Assembly: GCF_010725485.1 (NCBI RefSeq)
Contig: NZ_AP022598.1
Span: 5,980,197-6,044,196 of the forward strand
Origin: Mycolicibacterium parafortuitum
Lineage (GTDB): Bacteria > Actinomycetota > Actinomycetes > Mycobacteriales > Mycobacteriaceae
Reading direction: 5' to 3'
DNA: 64,000 bases
Positions 28,279 to 38,644 of the stretch are shown here, one piece after another (position 1 is the first letter of the stretch; the number at the start of each line of letters is the position of its first letter). The notes under the pieces were generated by a model. The model was not told the origin of the DNA. It made no database searches and saw only the letters and a list, made by a program, of their open reading frames with translations. The position numbers were made by a program, and so were the translations under genes.

Positions 28279-28926
28279 ATGGCTGAAGCACGTCGGCGCC
28301 TATCCCCCGACGATCGCCGCAACGAACTGCTGGCGCTCGGGGCCGAGGTGTTCGGGCAGCGGCCGTACGACGAGGTCCGCATCGACGAGATCGCCGAGCG
28401 CGCCGGGGTGTCCCGGGCGCTGATGTATCACTACTTCCCGGACAAGCGGGCGTTCTTCGCCGCGGTCGTGCGCGCCGAGGGTGAGCGGCTCTTCGAGGCC
28501 ACAAACACCCCGGCCGTACCCGGCGAGTCGCTGTTCGACCAGGTCCGCGCCGGCGTGCTCGCCTACCTGCACTACGACGAGCAGCACCCGCACGGTGCGT
28601 GGGCGGCCTACATGAGCATGGCCCGGGTCGATCCGGTGTTGCGCGGGATCGAGGACATCGACAACGACCGGCAGGCCAACCGCATCATCGACCGGGTCAC
28701 CGCAGGCATCGACGGACTCGACGGCAAGGTCGAGCGGGATCTGCGTGCTGCCGTGTACGGCTGGCTGGCATTCACGTTCGAGATGTGCCGTCAGCGTCTG
28801 GTCGACACGTCACTGGACGCGGACTTCATCGCCGACCTGTGCGCGCACACGCTGATGGACGCGCTCGGGAGGGTGCCGGGGATTCCGGCGACCCTCGCCG
28901 ACGCGCTGGCCCCGCAGCGGCGCTGA
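28279..28926 (+). CDS. TetR-family transcriptional regulator
   Basis: A 215-residue one-component regulator. The N-terminal helix-turn-helix (GAEVFGQRPYDEVRIDEIAERAGVSRALMYHYFPDKRAFFAAVV) is typical; the C-terminal ligand domain is not assignable to a known effector. Start ATG 28279 (MAEARRR) is used; ATG 28270 is equally possible. A short palindromic stretch, TTGTACATGTG, lies 20-30 bp upstream and may be an operator. It is downstream of the SDR gene and convergent with a haemophore-like gene. Confidence 0.9.
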   Translation: MAEARRRLSPDDRRNELLALGAEVFGQRPYDEVRIDEIAERAGVSRALMYHYFPDKRAFFAAVVRAEGERLFEATNTPAVPGESLFDQVRAGVLAYLHYDEQHPHGAWAAYMSMARVDPVLRGIEDIDNDRQANRIIDRVTAGIDGLDGKVERDLRAAVYGWLAFTFEMCRQRLVDTSLDADFIADLCAHTLMDALGRVPGIPATLADALAPQRR

Positions 28927-28928
28927 GC

Positions 28929-29318
28929 TCAGCTCCCGGGCTCGCGGTGCTCCTGCTGCGGGCCGTGGCCGTAGCCGCAGCGGTGCCGGAAGTCCTTCAT
29001 CGGCTGACGGATGCCGCGCAGTTCGGCCGCGACCTGCGGGTTGGCGTCCATGAACGCGATCACCTCGGCCTTCTTCTGTTCGCGGTCCTTGCCGAACAGG
29101 GATGTGAAGAAGTCGTTGACCGGCGGGTGGGTGAACAGATACGCCGAGGTGGCTGCGGAGACGCCGGTGGCGACGCCGGCCAGGTCGGCGGCCGTGCAGT
29201 TCGGCGCCGTCGGCTGGGCCTGGGCAGGGACGACGGCGGCCAGCAGGACACCCGCGGCACCGACGGCGGCGGCGAGTGCGCGACGCATGGTTGGAGGACG
29301 CATGGTTGGAGTAGGCAC
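28929..29318 (-). CDS. Secreted haemophore-like haem-binding protein
   Basis: A 129-residue exported protein. Signal peptide (MRRALAAAVGAAGVLLAAVVPAQA) then a helical domain bounded by two cysteines: NCTAADLAGVATGVSAATSAYLFTHPPVNDFF, then VIAFMDANPQVAAELRGIRQPMKDFRHRC. This is the mycobacterial haemophore (MHB, Rv0203-like) pattern, a family thought to bind haem for uptake. GTG 29318 has an AGGA ribosome-binding site at suitable distance; ATGs at 29303 and 29288 lie in a 15-bp direct repeat. The tail is Gln/His/Glu-rich (GYGHGPQQEHREPGS). Convergent with the TetR gene. Confidence 0.75.
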   Translation of the reverse strand: MPTPTMRPPTMRRALAAAVGAAGVLLAAVVPAQAQPTAPNCTAADLAGVATGVSAATSAYLFTHPPVNDFFTSLFGKDREQKKAEVIAFMDANPQVAAELRGIRQPMKDFRHRCGYGHGPQQEHREPGS

Positions 29319-29589
29319 CCGCCGATCCTAAGCCGCTCACCGGCGCCGATGCCGAAATTCGGGCTCCCCGCGGCGCCCGGCCGAAACCCCTCGTCAAAAC
29401 TTTGCTGCAAACGGCTTGCGGGGCGCGCGGCGCGAGTAGTGTCGGCCTCGCCTGGGGTCAGGCCGGCCTCGGCTGTCCCTAGCAGCCACGCCGTCCGGCG
29501 TGACCCCAGGCCTCATTCCCGGGTCATCCCCGGATCCCGTTTCTGGCTGCCCCGACCGACTTGTCGGGGGTTGCAGGCACCATGGACAG

Positions 29590-32500
29590 ATGCCCGCGAA
29601 GACCGATCCGCTGTCACGCTTCAGTGCGCTGACGCGTGAATGGTTCGCGGGCACGTTCGTCGAACCGACCCCGGCTCAGGCGCAGGCCTGGAACGCCATC
29701 GCGGCCGCGGAGAACGCGCTGGTCATCGCGCCCACCGGGTCGGGTAAGACGCTCGCGGCGTTCCTGTGGGCGATCGACGGGCTGGCCCGCGAGCCGCGCG
29801 AGAAACCCGCAACCCGGGTGCTGTACGTGTCCCCGCTGAAGGCACTGGCCGTCGACGTGGAGCGCAATCTGCGCACCCCGCTGACCGGGATCTCGCGCAT
29901 CGCCGAACGCAACGGTGAGGCGCCACCGACGATCAGCGTCGGGGTGCGCTCCGGCGACACCACGCCGGCCAAGCGGCGCGAGCTGATCAGCAAGCCGCCC
30001 GACATCCTGATCACCACGCCGGAGTCGCTGTTCCTGATGCTCACCTCGGCCGCGCGCGACAGCCTCGCCGACGTGCAGACGGTGATCGTCGACGAGGTGC
30101 ACGCCGTCGCGGGGACCAAGCGCGGCGCGCACCTGGCGGTGTCGCTGGAACGGCTCGACGCGATGCTGGCCAAACCGGCGCAGCGGATCGGGCTGTCGGC
30201 CACGGTGCGCCCGCCCGAGGAGGTGGCGCGCTTCCTGTCCGGGGCCGCCCCGACCACGATCGTCGCGCCGCCGGCGGCCAAGACGTTCGACCTGACGGTC
30301 CAGGTCCCGGTGCCCGACATGGCCAATCTGGAGAACAACTCGATCTGGCCCGACGTCGAGGAACGCATCGTCGACCTGATCGAGGCGCACAACTCCTCGA
30401 TCGTGTTCGCCAACTCGCGCCGCCTCGCGGAACGGTTGACCGCCCGTATCAACGAGATCCACGCCGAACGCACCGGGATCGAGTTGGGCACCCACAACCC
30501 GGGGGTGGCCGGCGGTGCGCCCGCGCATCTGATGGGCAGCGGTCAGACCTTCGGCGCCGAACCGGTGCTCGCCCGCGCCCACCACGGGTCGGTCAGCAAG
30601 GAGGCTCGCGCCGACGTCGAGGACGCGCTGAAAAGCGGGCGGCTCAAGGCGGTGGTCGCGACCTCCAGCCTGGAACTCGGCATCGACATGGGCGCGGTCG
30701 ATCTGGTCATCCAGGTCGAGACACCGCCCTCGGTGGCCAGCGGCCTGCAGCGGGTGGGCCGGGCGGGTCACCAGGTCGGTGAGATCAGCCAGGGCGTGCT
30801 GTTCCCGAAACACCGCACCGACCTGATCGGGTGCGCGGTGAGTGTGCAGCGCATGCTGGCCGGCCAGATCGAGACGATGCGGGTGCCGGCCAATCCGCTC
30901 GACGTGCTCGCCCAGCACACGGTCGCGGCCGCGGCGCTGGAGCCGATCAACGCCGACGCGTGGTTCGACACGGTGCGCCGCAGCGCACCGTTCGCGACGC
31001 TGCCGCGCAGCGCGTTCGAGGCGACGCTGGATCTGCTGTCGGGCAAGTACCCGTCGACCGAGTTCGCCGAGTTGCGGCCACGCATCGTCTACGACCGCGA
31101 CAACGGTACGCTGACGGCCCGCCCCGGCGCGCAGCGGCTGGCCGTCACCTCCGGCGGCGCGATCCCGGACCGGGGCCTGTTCACGGTGTTCCTGGCGTCC
31201 AGCGCGGATTCCGAAAAGCCCTCGCGGGTCGGCGAACTCGACGAGGAGATGGTCTACGAGTCCCGCCCCGGCGACGTCATCTCCCTCGGGGCGACCAGCT
31301 GGCGGATCACCGAGATCACCCACGACCGGGTGCTGGTGATCCCCGCCCCGGGCGAGCCCGCACGGCTGCCGTTCTGGCGCGGCGACGGGGTCGGGCGTCC
31401 CGCCGAGCTGGGTGCGGCTATCGGCGCGTTCAACGGCGAGCTGGCCCGGCTGGATCGCCCGGCATTCGAATCCCGTTGCAAAGAAGTCGGATTCGACGAC
31501 TTCGCGACCGACAATCTGTGGCAGCTGATCTCCGAACAGCGCGAGGCCACCTCGGCGGTGCCGTCGGACACCACGCTGGTGGTGGAGCGGTTCCGCGACG
31601 AACTCGGCGACTGGCGGGTGATCCTGCACTCCCCGTACGGGCTTCGGGTGCACGGGCCGCTGGCGCTCGCGGTGGGCAAGCGGCTCTACGAGCGCTACGG
31701 CATCGACGAGAAACCGACCGCATCCGACGACGGCATCATCGTGCGGCTGCCCGACACCGACGACGTCGCCCCCGGCGCGGACATCTTCGTGTTCGACGCC
31801 GACGAGATCGAACCGCTGGTTACCACCGAGGTCAGCGGCTCGGCGCTGTTCGCGTCCCGATTCCGCGAGTGCGCGGCCCGCGCGCTGCTGCTGCCCCGCC
31901 GGCATCCGGGCAAACGCTCCCCGCTGTGGCATCAGCGTCAGCGAGCCGCCCAACTGCTCGACGTCGCGCGCAACTATCCCGACTTCCCGATCGTGCTCGA
32001 GGCGGTCCGGGAATGCCTGCAGGACGTCTACGACGTGCCGACGCTGACCGCGTTGATGGGTCGGATCGCCCAGCGCCGGGTACGTCTGCTGGAGGTCGAG
32101 ACCCCGACCCCGTCACCGTTCGCGGCATCGCTGCTGTTCGGCTACGTTGGCGCGTTCATGTACGAGGGTGACAGTCCGCTGGCCGAACGCCGCGCCGCCG
32201 CACTGGCTTTGGACCCGACGCTGCTCGCCGAACTGCTGGGCCGGGTCGAGCTGCGCGAACTGCTCGACGCGGACGTCATCGCGAACACCACCCGCCAGCT
32301 GCAGCATCTGACCCCCGAGCGCGCCGTGCGCGACGCCGAAGGGGTGGCGGACCTGTTGCGGCTGCTCGGTCCGCTGACCGCCGACGAGATCGGCGAGCGC
32401 TGCGCGCAATCCGACGTCGGCGGCTGGCTCGAAGGCCTGTTGACGGCCAAACGGGTGCTCACGGTGTCCTATGCCGGGACGACGTGGTGGGCGGCGATCG

Positions 32501-34134
32501 AGGACATCGGGCGGCTGCGCGACGGGGTCGGGGTGGCGGTGCCGGTCGGGGTGCCGATCGCGTTCCTGGAGCCGGTCGTCGACCCGCTCGGGGAGTTGCT
32601 GTCCCGGTTCGCGCGCACCCGAGGGCCGTTCACCACCGCCGACGCCGCCACCCGGTTCGGGCTGGGGCTGCGGGTCGCCGCAGACGTGCTGGGCCGGCTG
32701 GCCGCCGACGGGAAACTGGTGCGCGGCGAATTCACCGACGTGCCCACCGATTCCGGCGGTGTCGAGCAGTGGTGCGACGCCGAGGTGCTGCGCATTCTGC
32801 GGCGCAGGTCGCTGGCGGCGCTGCGCGCCCAGATCGAGCCCGTCAGCACCGCAGCGTTCGGGCGGTTCCTGCCGTCGTGGCAGATGGTCGGTGCGGATGC
32901 GGTGTCCGGCGTCGACGGACTCGCCGCGGTGATCGACCAGCTGGCCGGTGTGCCGGTGCCCGCCTCGGCGGTCGAGCCGCTGATCTTCGGGCAGCGGGTG
33001 CGCGACTACCAGCCGGGCATGCTCGACGAGCTCCTCGCCTCCGGTGAGGTGCTGTGGTCGGGCGCTGGGTCGTTGTCCGGCGCCGACGGCTGGGTGTCGT
33101 TCCATCCCGCCGACACCGCCGCGCTGTCACTGGCCCCACCTGGTGATCTCGAACTGACCGACGTTCATCACCAGATCCTCGCGGCACTGTCCGGCGGTGG
33201 TGCGTACTTCTTCCGCCAGCTCAGCGTCGACGGGGTGTCCGCCGAGTCGTTGAAAGAGGCTCTGTGGCAGTTGATCTGGGCCGGATACGTCGGCGGCGAC
33301 ACCTTCGCCCCGGTGCGGGCGCTGCTCGCCGGATCGAAGGGCCCTGGCAGCAGGCGCGCGGCCGCGCCGGCGCACCGGCATCGGCGCGCCCCACGGCTGA
33401 GCCGCTACAGCCTGAGCACCACCAGCCTCAGCGCGCACCGCGACACCGATCCCACGGTGGCCGGGCGGTGGGCGGCGCTGCCGGTCGCCGAGGTGGACAC
33501 CACGGTGCGGGCGCACTACCAGGCCGACCAGCTGCTGGCCCGCCACGGCGTGCTGACCAAGGGCGCGGTGGCGGCAGAGAACATCCCGGGCGGGTTCGCG
33601 TCGATGTACAAGGTGCTGACCACGATGGAGGAGGCGGGGCGCTGTCAGCGCGGGTATTTCGTCGAATCCCTCGGCGGCGCTCAGTTCGCGACCGCCAGCA
33701 CCGTCGACCGGTTGCGCAGCCACGCCGACAGCATCGACGACAAGCAGCAGACGCTGCGCGCGCTGGCGTTGGCGGCGACCGACCCCGCGAACCCGTACGG
33801 TGCGGCGCTGCCGTGGCCGTCCCGAGGTGCCGACGGTGACACCGCGCACCGGCCCGGACGCAAGGCAGGTGCGCTGGTGGTGCTCGTCGACGGTGCACTG
33901 GTGTGGTTCGTCGAGCGGGGTGGGCGGTCGCTGCTGAGCTTCACCACCGACCCGGAGACGTCGAACGCCGCCGCGGCTGCGCTGGCCGAAATGGTGCCGC
34001 GGCAACGGGTTCCGGCGCTGCTGGTGGAACGCGTCGACGGCGTCCCGGTGCTGGAGGCGCGGGAGTCGGTGACGGTCGACGCGCTGGTCACGGCCGGGTT
34101 CTCGCGTACGCCGCGCGGGCTGCGGTTGCGCTGA
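29590..34134 (+). CDS. lhr: Giant DNA helicase/translocase Lhr
   Basis: Superfamily 2 ATPase of 1514 residues, a 3'-5' DNA translocase and RNA:DNA helicase. N-terminal helicase core: Walker [13 protein letters not shown] box ([11 protein letters not shown]), SATVRPP, and motifs [20 protein letters not shown] and [10 protein letters not shown]; then the winged-helix and Lhr-specific domains (to about 870) and the long C-terminal domain. It matches M. tuberculosis Lhr (1513 residues) throughout. The stop and the nei start share a base (TGATG), so helicase and glycosylase are translationally coupled, consistent with a shared role in repair. In M. smegmatis lhr is induced by DNA damage. Confidence 0.97.
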   Translation: MPAKTDPLSRFSALTREWFAGTFVEPTPAQAQAWNAIAAAENALVIAPTGSGKTLAAFLWAIDGLAREPREKPATRVLYVSPLKALAVDVERNLRTPLTGISRIAERNGEAPPTISVGVRSGDTTPAKRRELISKPPDILITTPESLFLMLTSAARDSLADVQTVIVDEVHAVAGTKRGAHLAVSLERLDAMLAKPAQRIGLSATVRPPEEVARFLSGAAPTTIVAPPAAKTFDLTVQVPVPDMANLENNSIWPDVEERIVDLIEAHNSSIVFANSRRLAERLTARINEIHAERTGIELGTHNPGVAGGAPAHLMGSGQTFGAEPVLARAHHGSVSKEARADVEDALKSGRLKAVVATSSLELGIDMGAVDLVIQVETPPSVASGLQRVGRAGHQVGEISQGVLFPKHRTDLIGCAVSVQRMLAGQIETMRVPANPLDVLAQHTVAAAALEPINADAWFDTVRRSAPFATLPRSAFEATLDLLSGKYPSTEFAELRPRIVYDRDNGTLTARPGAQRLAVTSGGAIPDRGLFTVFLASSADSEKPSRVGELDEEMVYESRPGDVISLGATSWRITEITHDRVLVIPAPGEPARLPFWRGDGVGRPAELGAAIGAFNGELARLDRPAFESRCKEVGFDDFATDNLWQLISEQREATSAVPSDTTLVVERFRDELGDWRVILHSPYGLRVHGPLALAVGKRLYERYGIDEKPTASDDGIIVRLPDTDDVAPGADIFVFDADEIEPLVTTEVSGSALFASRFRECAARALLLPRRHPGKRSPLWHQRQRAAQLLDVARNYPDFPIVLEAVRECLQDVYDVPTLTALMGRIAQRRVRLLEVETPTPSPFAASLLFGYVGAFMYEGDSPLAERRAAALALDPTLLAELLGRVELRELLDADVIANTTRQLQHLTPERAVRDAEGVADLLRLLGPLTADEIGERCAQSDVGGWLEGLLTAKRVLTVSYAGTTWWAAIEDIGRLRDGVGVAVPVGVPIAFLEPVVDPLGELLSRFARTRGPFTTADAATRFGLGLRVAADVLGRLAADGKLVRGEFTDVPTDSGGVEQWCDAEVLRILRRRSLAALRAQIEPVSTAAFGRFLPSWQMVGADAVSGVDGLAAVIDQLAGVPVPASAVEPLIFGQRVRDYQPGMLDELLASGEVLWSGAGSLSGADGWVSFHPADTAALSLAPPGDLELTDVHHQILAALSGGGAYFFRQLSVDGVSAESLKEALWQLIWAGYVGGDTFAPVRALLAGSKGPGSRRAAAPAHRHRRAPRLSRYSLSTTSLSAHRDTDPTVAGRWAALPVAEVDTTVRAHYQADQLLARHGVLTKGAVAAENIPGGFASMYKVLTTMEEAGRCQRGYFVESLGGAQFATASTVDRLRSHADSIDDKQQTLRALALAATDPANPYGAALPWPSRGADGDTAHRPGRKAGALVVLVDGALVWFVERGGRSLLSFTTDPETSNAAAAALAEMVPRQRVPALLVERVDGVPVLEARESVTVDALVTAGFSRTPRGLRLR

Positions 34135-34886
34135 TGCCCGAGGGCGACACCGTCTACCGGACGGCGGCCAAGCTGCGCGAGGCGCTGGCCGGCCGGGAGC
34201 TGACGCGCTGCGATATCCGCGTCCCGCGCTATGCGGCGGTGGATCTGAGCGGGCAGGTGGTCGACGAGGTGCTCAGCCGCGGTAAGCATCTGTTCATCCG
34301 GGTCGGGCAGGCCAGTATCCATTCGCATCTGAAGATGGACGGTGCGTGGGTGATCGGTCGTGTCCGGGTACCGGCCTACAAGATCCGAATCGTGTTGGAG
34401 ACGGCGACGTCCCGGGCCTCCGGGGTCGACCTGGGCGTGCTGGAGGTCTTGGACCGGGCGACCGATATGGATGCGGTGGCCCACCTCGGTCCGGATCTGC
34501 TCGGCGAGGACTGGTCGGCGGAGGTCGCGGCAGTCAACCTGATGGCCGACCCCGACCGCCCGCTGGCCGAGACGCTGCTCGATCAGCGGGTGATGGCCGG
34601 GGTCGGCAACGTGTTCGCCAACGAGCTGAGCTTCGTGTTCGGGCTGCGACCGGGTACCCCGGTGCGCGAGCTGACCGATCCGCTGCGGGTCGCCCACCGG
34701 GCCCAGCAGATGTTGTGGCTCAACCGGTTACGGGTGAACCGCACCACCACCGGCAACACCCGGCCCGGCCAGGACGTCTGGGTGTACGGCCGCGCAGGAC
34801 TCCCCTGCCGCCGCTGCGGCACCCGGATCGAGACGGACAAGTTCACCGAGCGGGTCACCTACTGGTGCCCGACCTGCCAGCGCTGA
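34134..34886 (+). CDS. nei: Endonuclease VIII-like DNA glycosylase Nei2
   Basis: Fpg/Nei-family base-excision glycosylase/AP lyase (250 residues). The catalytic N-terminus MPEGDTVYR gives Pro1-Glu2 after Met removal, as in Nei. The helix-two-turn-helix ([17 protein letters not shown]) and the C-terminal zinc finger (CRRC ... CPTC) are intact. It matches M. tuberculosis Nei2 (Rv3297) and is translationally coupled to lhr. It removes oxidised pyrimidines; a helicase-glycosylase partnership is inference from gene order. Confidence 0.96.
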   Translation: MPEGDTVYRTAAKLREALAGRELTRCDIRVPRYAAVDLSGQVVDEVLSRGKHLFIRVGQASIHSHLKMDGAWVIGRVRVPAYKIRIVLETATSRASGVDLGVLEVLDRATDMDAVAHLGPDLLGEDWSAEVAAVNLMADPDRPLAETLLDQRVMAGVGNVFANELSFVFGLRPGTPVRELTDPLRVAHRAQQMLWLNRLRVNRTTTGNTRPGQDVWVYGRAGLPCRRCGTRIETDKFTERVTYWCPTCQR

Positions 34887-34893
34887 TCCGTTT

Positions 34894-34957
34894 GGCGCCG
34901 AAATTGCATTCCAGCAGAAGAAGTTCGAGTAGATCTCTGCACAGACGCAATCTCGAC
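34894..34957 (+). repeat. Interspersed palindromic repeat, family A, copy 1
   Basis: Begins GGCGCCGAAATTGCATTCC AGCAG and ends GCAATCTCGAC, 7 bp after the nei stop. The centre AAGAAGTTCGAGTAG is shared with the copy at 38571. The right arm is degenerate compared with the complete copy at 41234. Confidence 0.8.
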
Positions 34958-35023
34958 GGTGGGGTTGGGGATAACTCCTTATCCAGCCGCTGATCCGTCG
35001 GAGCCCGCGCCGACGATTCGGCC

Positions 35024-35947
35024 ATGGGAGACATCATCATCGGCACCGAAGCCGTCGCCAACGGCGTCGTCACGCGCTACGAACTGCAGCGTTTCTACCG
35101 TCCGATCTTCACCAACGTCCACGCGCCACGACTCGCAGCGCCGACATTGCGTGATCGCACCGAGGCAGCCTGGCTCTACTCGAAGCGCGCCGGGATCGTC
35201 ACCGGACTGACGGCCGCGGCACTTCACGGGTCGAAGTGGATCAACGCCGATATCGACATCGAACTGATCTACAACTGTCCGCGCGCGCCGAAGGGCATCA
35301 TCGCCCGCAACGAGCGCATCGCACCCGACGAATGGCAGCACGTGGGCGGAATCCCGGTCACGACGCCGGCGCGCACCGCATTCGATCTCGGCCGATATCG
35401 GCCCGAGCACGACGCGTTGGCACGCCTTGACGCGCTGATGGCGAGTCGTCCCTATTCGATCGAAGACGTGCTGCTGCTGGCCAAGCGCTACAAGGGCGCC
35501 CGAGGTGCCGCCCGGCTCAAGGCCGTCCTGCCGTACGTCGACGGCGGCGCCGAGTCGCCCCGCGAATCCTGGTGGCGCAAGGTGATCCTCGACGCGGGCT
35601 TCCCGACGCCGCGTACCCAGATCCCCGTCGCGGACCATGACGGGCGCCACGTCCGGTTTCTCGATTTCGGCTGGGAGACGTTCAAGGTCGCGCTGGAGTA
35701 CGACGGCGACCAGCACCAGACCGACCGTCGGCAGTACCTCAAGGACCGCCGCGTCATGCCGGTGCTTCGCCGGCTGGGCTGGCATGTCACGGCGGTCGTC
35801 AAGGAGGACGACCCCGTCGCCGTCATCCAGACACTGAGCCAGGCCATGCGAACGCGCGGTTGGCATGGCCCGATTCAGATCCCGCGGTACGCGTTCTCAG
35901 CGAGATTGCGCGCCGCGACTGCAGCCAGGCAGCAAAAGTGCGAGTAG
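35024..35947 (+). CDS. AbiEi-like / DUF559 (Vsr-fold) protein, paralogue B
   Basis: A 307-residue paralogue of the protein at 14940-15824, with the same order of motifs: N-terminal YELQRFYRPIFTNVHAP, TGLTAAALHGSKWI, VTTPARTAFDLGRY, then ESPRESWWRKVIL and the nuclease-like core RFLDFGWETFKVALEYDGDQH, with candidate catalytic Asp and Glu-x-Asp, and a C-terminal LRRLGWHVTAVVKED. The last about 16 codons and the stop lie inside a family A palindrome, giving the tail SARLRAATAARQQKCE. Preceded by another family A copy. Function unknown; nuclease role inferred from the fold. Confidence 0.78.
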   Translation: MGDIIIGTEAVANGVVTRYELQRFYRPIFTNVHAPRLAAPTLRDRTEAAWLYSKRAGIVTGLTAAALHGSKWINADIDIELIYNCPRAPKGIIARNERIAPDEWQHVGGIPVTTPARTAFDLGRYRPEHDALARLDALMASRPYSIEDVLLLAKRYKGARGAARLKAVLPYVDGGAESPRESWWRKVILDAGFPTPRTQIPVADHDGRHVRFLDFGWETFKVALEYDGDQHQTDRRQYLKDRRVMPVLRRLGWHVTAVVKEDDPVAVIQTLSQAMRTRGWHGPIQIPRYAFSARLRAATAARQQKCE

Positions 35948-35974
35948 CGCCCTGCTGGAATGCAATTTCGGCGC
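35900..35974 (-). repeat. Interspersed palindromic repeat, family A, copy 2
   Basis: On the minus strand begins GCGCCGAAATTGCATTCC AGCAG (35974 leftwards) and ends GCAATCTCGC. It overlaps the 3' end of the DUF559-type gene and supplies its final codons. Confidence 0.78.
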
Positions 35975-35991
35975 GGCGCCGCGGCGCCGAA

Positions 35992-36417
35992 CTAGACGGT
36001 GCAGTCCACACCGGCGACGTCACGGGCGATCACGCACGCCGACGGGTTCGACAGCTTCCAGGTGCCGCCCTGGTCGACCCAGTAGATGTTGTGCGTCTTG
36101 GTTCCCCAGATCGGGATGGTCACCGCGATCTGGGCGTCGAGCTGGTCGCCGTTGAGCACCGGGTTCTCCACCCGCCAGTTGATCATGCCGCTGTAGGTGT
36201 TGAGGCGGTTGGCGATGTTGTCCGCGGTCGGCACCGCGGCCTCGCCGCCGGCCAGCTTGGACGCGCGCACCTCGGTGGGGGCCCCGGTGTTGAGGACCTG
36301 TTGCAGCTCGGCGGTCAACTCCGCCGCGCTGGGCACCGGGGGCTGCGCCCACGCCACACCCATCCCACTCAGGGCACCAGCCGCCACCACTGAAATCGCC
36401 GCCAACGCAGCACGCAT
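35992..36417 (-). CDS. Secreted low-molecular-weight antigen, MTB12-like
   Basis: A 141-residue exported protein with a signal peptide (MRAALAAISVVAAGALSGMGVAWA) and a mature domain beginning PPVPSAAELTAELQQVLNTG, then LDAQIAVTIP and the C-terminal YWVDQGGTWKLSNPSACVI. This resembles the fold of the secreted antigen MTB12/CFP-2 (pattern 'F.NQGG.W.LS..SA'). ATG 36417 is set by a GGAAGGA ribosome-binding site; the frame is open to 36465. Two cysteines near the C-terminus could pair. Function unknown. Confidence 0.75.
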   Translation of the reverse strand: MRAALAAISVVAAGALSGMGVAWAQPPVPSAAELTAELQQVLNTGAPTEVRASKLAGGEAAVPTADNIANRLNTYSGMINWRVENPVLNGDQLDAQIAVTIPIWGTKTHNIYWVDQGGTWKLSNPSACVIARDVAGVDCTV

Positions 36418-36499
36418 GAACGCTTTCCTTCCGCACAGAGGTCCCAACCTCGGACACCTCACCATGCGGCGGGTCGCGCCACAAGACCTACGTCCCGGC

Positions 36500-37330
36500 T
36501 CAGGCCACCGATCGCGCCGCGGATTCGATGACGTCCGTCACAGCCTCCGGATGACTGATCAGGGTCAGGTGGGATCCACCGGGGAACTCGGTGACGTGGG
36601 ATCCGGCGCGGTCGGCCATCGCGCGCTCCGACATCGGGGTGATGATCTGGTCGCCGCTGCTGATGAAGTACCACGACGGGATGTCGTGCCAGGCCGCCGC
36701 GGTGGCCGGGGTGTCGAACGCCGCGGTGGCCGCGGCACGCTGCGATGCCCAGAGCTCGGTGGCCTGCTCTGCAGGCAGGTCGTCGGCGAAGTGGTGGACG
36801 AACACGTCCTGGCGCAGATAGAGGTCGGTTCCGCCGTCGGCGGTTCTCACCGTGTCGAACAATGCGCTGTCCGGTAGGTGCTTGAGCACCGAATCCGCGC
36901 CGGACAGCGAGCCGTTGGTCTCCCCGACCTCGGGTGCGGCCGCGTCGACGTACACCAGCGCCTTGACATTGGTCAGGCCGGCGGCGGCCTCGGTGATCAC
37001 CGCCCCGCCGTAGGAATGCCCGACCAGGACGACGGGACCGTCGACGGTGCGGACGAACGACGCCACTTCGGCGGCGTCGGTGGTGAGGTTGCGTAGCGGG
37101 TTGGCGATGGCGCGTACCGGATAGCCGTCCGCCCGCAATGCCGACGCCTCACCGTCCCAGCTCGACGTGCCTGCCCAGGCGCCGTGCACCAGCACGACGG
37201 TGGGCTTGGGCTGCACCCCGGGATCGGCGTGGGACGTGGCACCGTGGGCGATCACTGCGACCGACGCCAGCACCGCGGCCGCCGTCATCGTCGCGATGCC
37301 GGTCGCCATCGGCCTGAACAACACGTGCAT
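36500..37330 (-). CDS. Secreted alpha/beta-hydrolase
   Basis: A 276-residue exported hydrolase. A signal peptide ends near ATSHADP. The fold motifs are VVLVHGAWAGTSSW (oxyanion HG), nucleophile elbow GHSYGG, acid residue in SSGDQIITP and catalytic histidine in GGSHLTLISHP. ATG 37330 has a GGGAGG ribosome-binding site. The enzyme resembles salicylate-esterase/EstC-like small hydrolases, but its substrate is not determined. It shares orientation with the antigen gene downstream (83 bp). Confidence 0.88.
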   Translation of the reverse strand: MHVLFRPMATGIATMTAAAVLASVAVIAHGATSHADPGVQPKPTVVLVHGAWAGTSSWDGEASALRADGYPVRAIANPLRNLTTDAAEVASFVRTVDGPVVLVGHSYGGAVITEAAAGLTNVKALVYVDAAAPEVGETNGSLSGADSVLKHLPDSALFDTVRTADGGTDLYLRQDVFVHHFADDLPAEQATELWASQRAAATAAFDTPATAAAWHDIPSWYFISSGDQIITPMSERAMADRAGSHVTEFPGGSHLTLISHPEAVTDVIESAARSVA

Positions 37331-37449
37331 GACGGTCCTCCCTCGCGCCTGCTGCGATGTCTATCGCCAGGGAGAGCCTTCCGCGCCGGCCCCGGTGGCG
37401 TCATTGCCGATGACGAGAAACCTCGCCTACCGGGTAGCCGGTATCGGCG

Positions 37450-38556
37450 TCAGAACGGCAGCGCGAACTTGAAGATCTTGCGCACCACGGTCGCGAACTG
37501 ATGCGGCAGCGGGCCGGTGTTGTAGGGCACACCGTAGCGCTCGCAGATCTCACGGACCTTCGGTGCGATCTCCGCGTGCCGGAACGCCGGGATGTCCGGG
37601 AACAGGTGGTGTTCGATCTGGAAGGACAGGTTGCCGCTCAGGATGTGGAACAGCTTGCCGCCGTTCAGATTCGCCGATCCGAGCACCTGACGGAAGTACC
37701 ACTGTCCGCGGGTCTCGGCTTTGGTCTCCTCGATCGAGAACTCCTGCACGTCTTCGGGGAAGTGCCCGCAGAAGATGATCATGTACGACCACACGTTGCG
37801 CATCAGGTTCGCGGTCAGGTTGCCGGCGGCCACCCACGGTGCGAACGGCCCGGCCAGCAGCGGGAACGCGACGTAGTCCTTGAGCGTCTGCCGTTTGGTC
37901 TTGGCCCAGATCTCGCGCAGAATCTCGCGCTTGTCGGTGAGTGTGATCTCGCCCGCGGCGATCTTCTCGCTCTCCATCTCGTGCAGCGCGACGCCGTATT
38001 GGAACAGCACCATCAGCAGGAACGCATAGATCGGGTTGCCCAGGTAGTACGGCCGCCATTTCTGGTCGGAGCTCATCCGCAGGATGCCGTAGCCGATGTC
38101 GCGGTCCAGGCCGACGATGTTGGTGTAGGTGTGGTGCATGTAGTTGTGCGAGTGCCGCCACTGGTCGGCCGGGCACGCGGTGTCCCATTCGAAGCCCTTG
38201 CTGGAGATGGCCGGGTCACCCATCCAGTCGTACTGACCGTGCATGACGTTGTGGCCGATCTCCATGTTGTCGATGATCTTCGACAGGCCCAGCATGATGG
38301 TGCCCGCGAGCCAGAACGGCGGGATGATGCCGCCGAAAAGCAGCGCGCGGCCGCCGATCTCGAGTCCGCGCTGCGCCTTGATCATCCGGCGGATGTAGGT
38401 GGCGTCGCGCTCACCGAGATCGGCGATGACGCTGTCCTTCAGCGCGTCGAGTTCACGGCCGAACGCGTCGAGCTGCTCGGCGGCCAGGGTGACGGTCTTT
38501 CCCGCAACGGTCTTCGAGATGCCCTGCTGCGTTGTGGTTTCCAGTACTTGCGTCAT
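37450..38556 (-). CDS. Membrane fatty-acid desaturase, DesA3-like
   Basis: A 368-residue acyl-CoA desaturase of the membrane di-iron family; the M. tuberculosis relative DesA3 (Rv3229c) makes oleoyl-CoA from stearoyl-CoA. Three histidine boxes are present: GHNVMHGQYD, HSHNYMHHTY and QIEHHLFPD. Membrane segments flank them. It lies 88 bp downstream of a ferredoxin/flavin reductase on the same strand, as in the Rv3230c-Rv3229c electron-transfer pair, with a palindromic repeat between them. The divergent FabR-like repressor and its operators suggest control by unsaturated acyl-CoA. Confidence 0.93.
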   Translation of the reverse strand: MTQVLETTTQQGISKTVAGKTVTLAAEQLDAFGRELDALKDSVIADLGERDATYIRRMIKAQRGLEIGGRALLFGGIIPPFWLAGTIMLGLSKIIDNMEIGHNVMHGQYDWMGDPAISSKGFEWDTACPADQWRHSHNYMHHTYTNIVGLDRDIGYGILRMSSDQKWRPYYLGNPIYAFLLMVLFQYGVALHEMESEKIAAGEITLTDKREILREIWAKTKRQTLKDYVAFPLLAGPFAPWVAAGNLTANLMRNVWSYMIIFCGHFPEDVQEFSIEETKAETRGQWYFRQVLGSANLNGGKLFHILSGNLSFQIEHHLFPDIPAFRHAEIAPKVREICERYGVPYNTGPLPHQFATVVRKIFKFALPF

Positions 38557-38570
38557 GGTGTCCTCTCTGT

Positions 38571-38633
38571 GTCGAGATTGCAGCTACTCAGAGTTCTTCT
38601 CGAACTTCCTCTGCTGGAATGCAATTTCGGCGG
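38571..38633 (-). repeat. Interspersed palindromic repeat, family A, copy 3
   Basis: Lies in the 88-bp gap between the reductase stop and the desaturase start. On the minus strand it begins CGCCGAAATTGCATTCC AGCAGA and ends GCAATCTCGAC, with centre GAAGTTCGAGAAG. An intercistronic hairpin here could give unequal expression of the two genes. Confidence 0.8.
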
Positions 38634-38644
38634 GAGTTGAGCGG

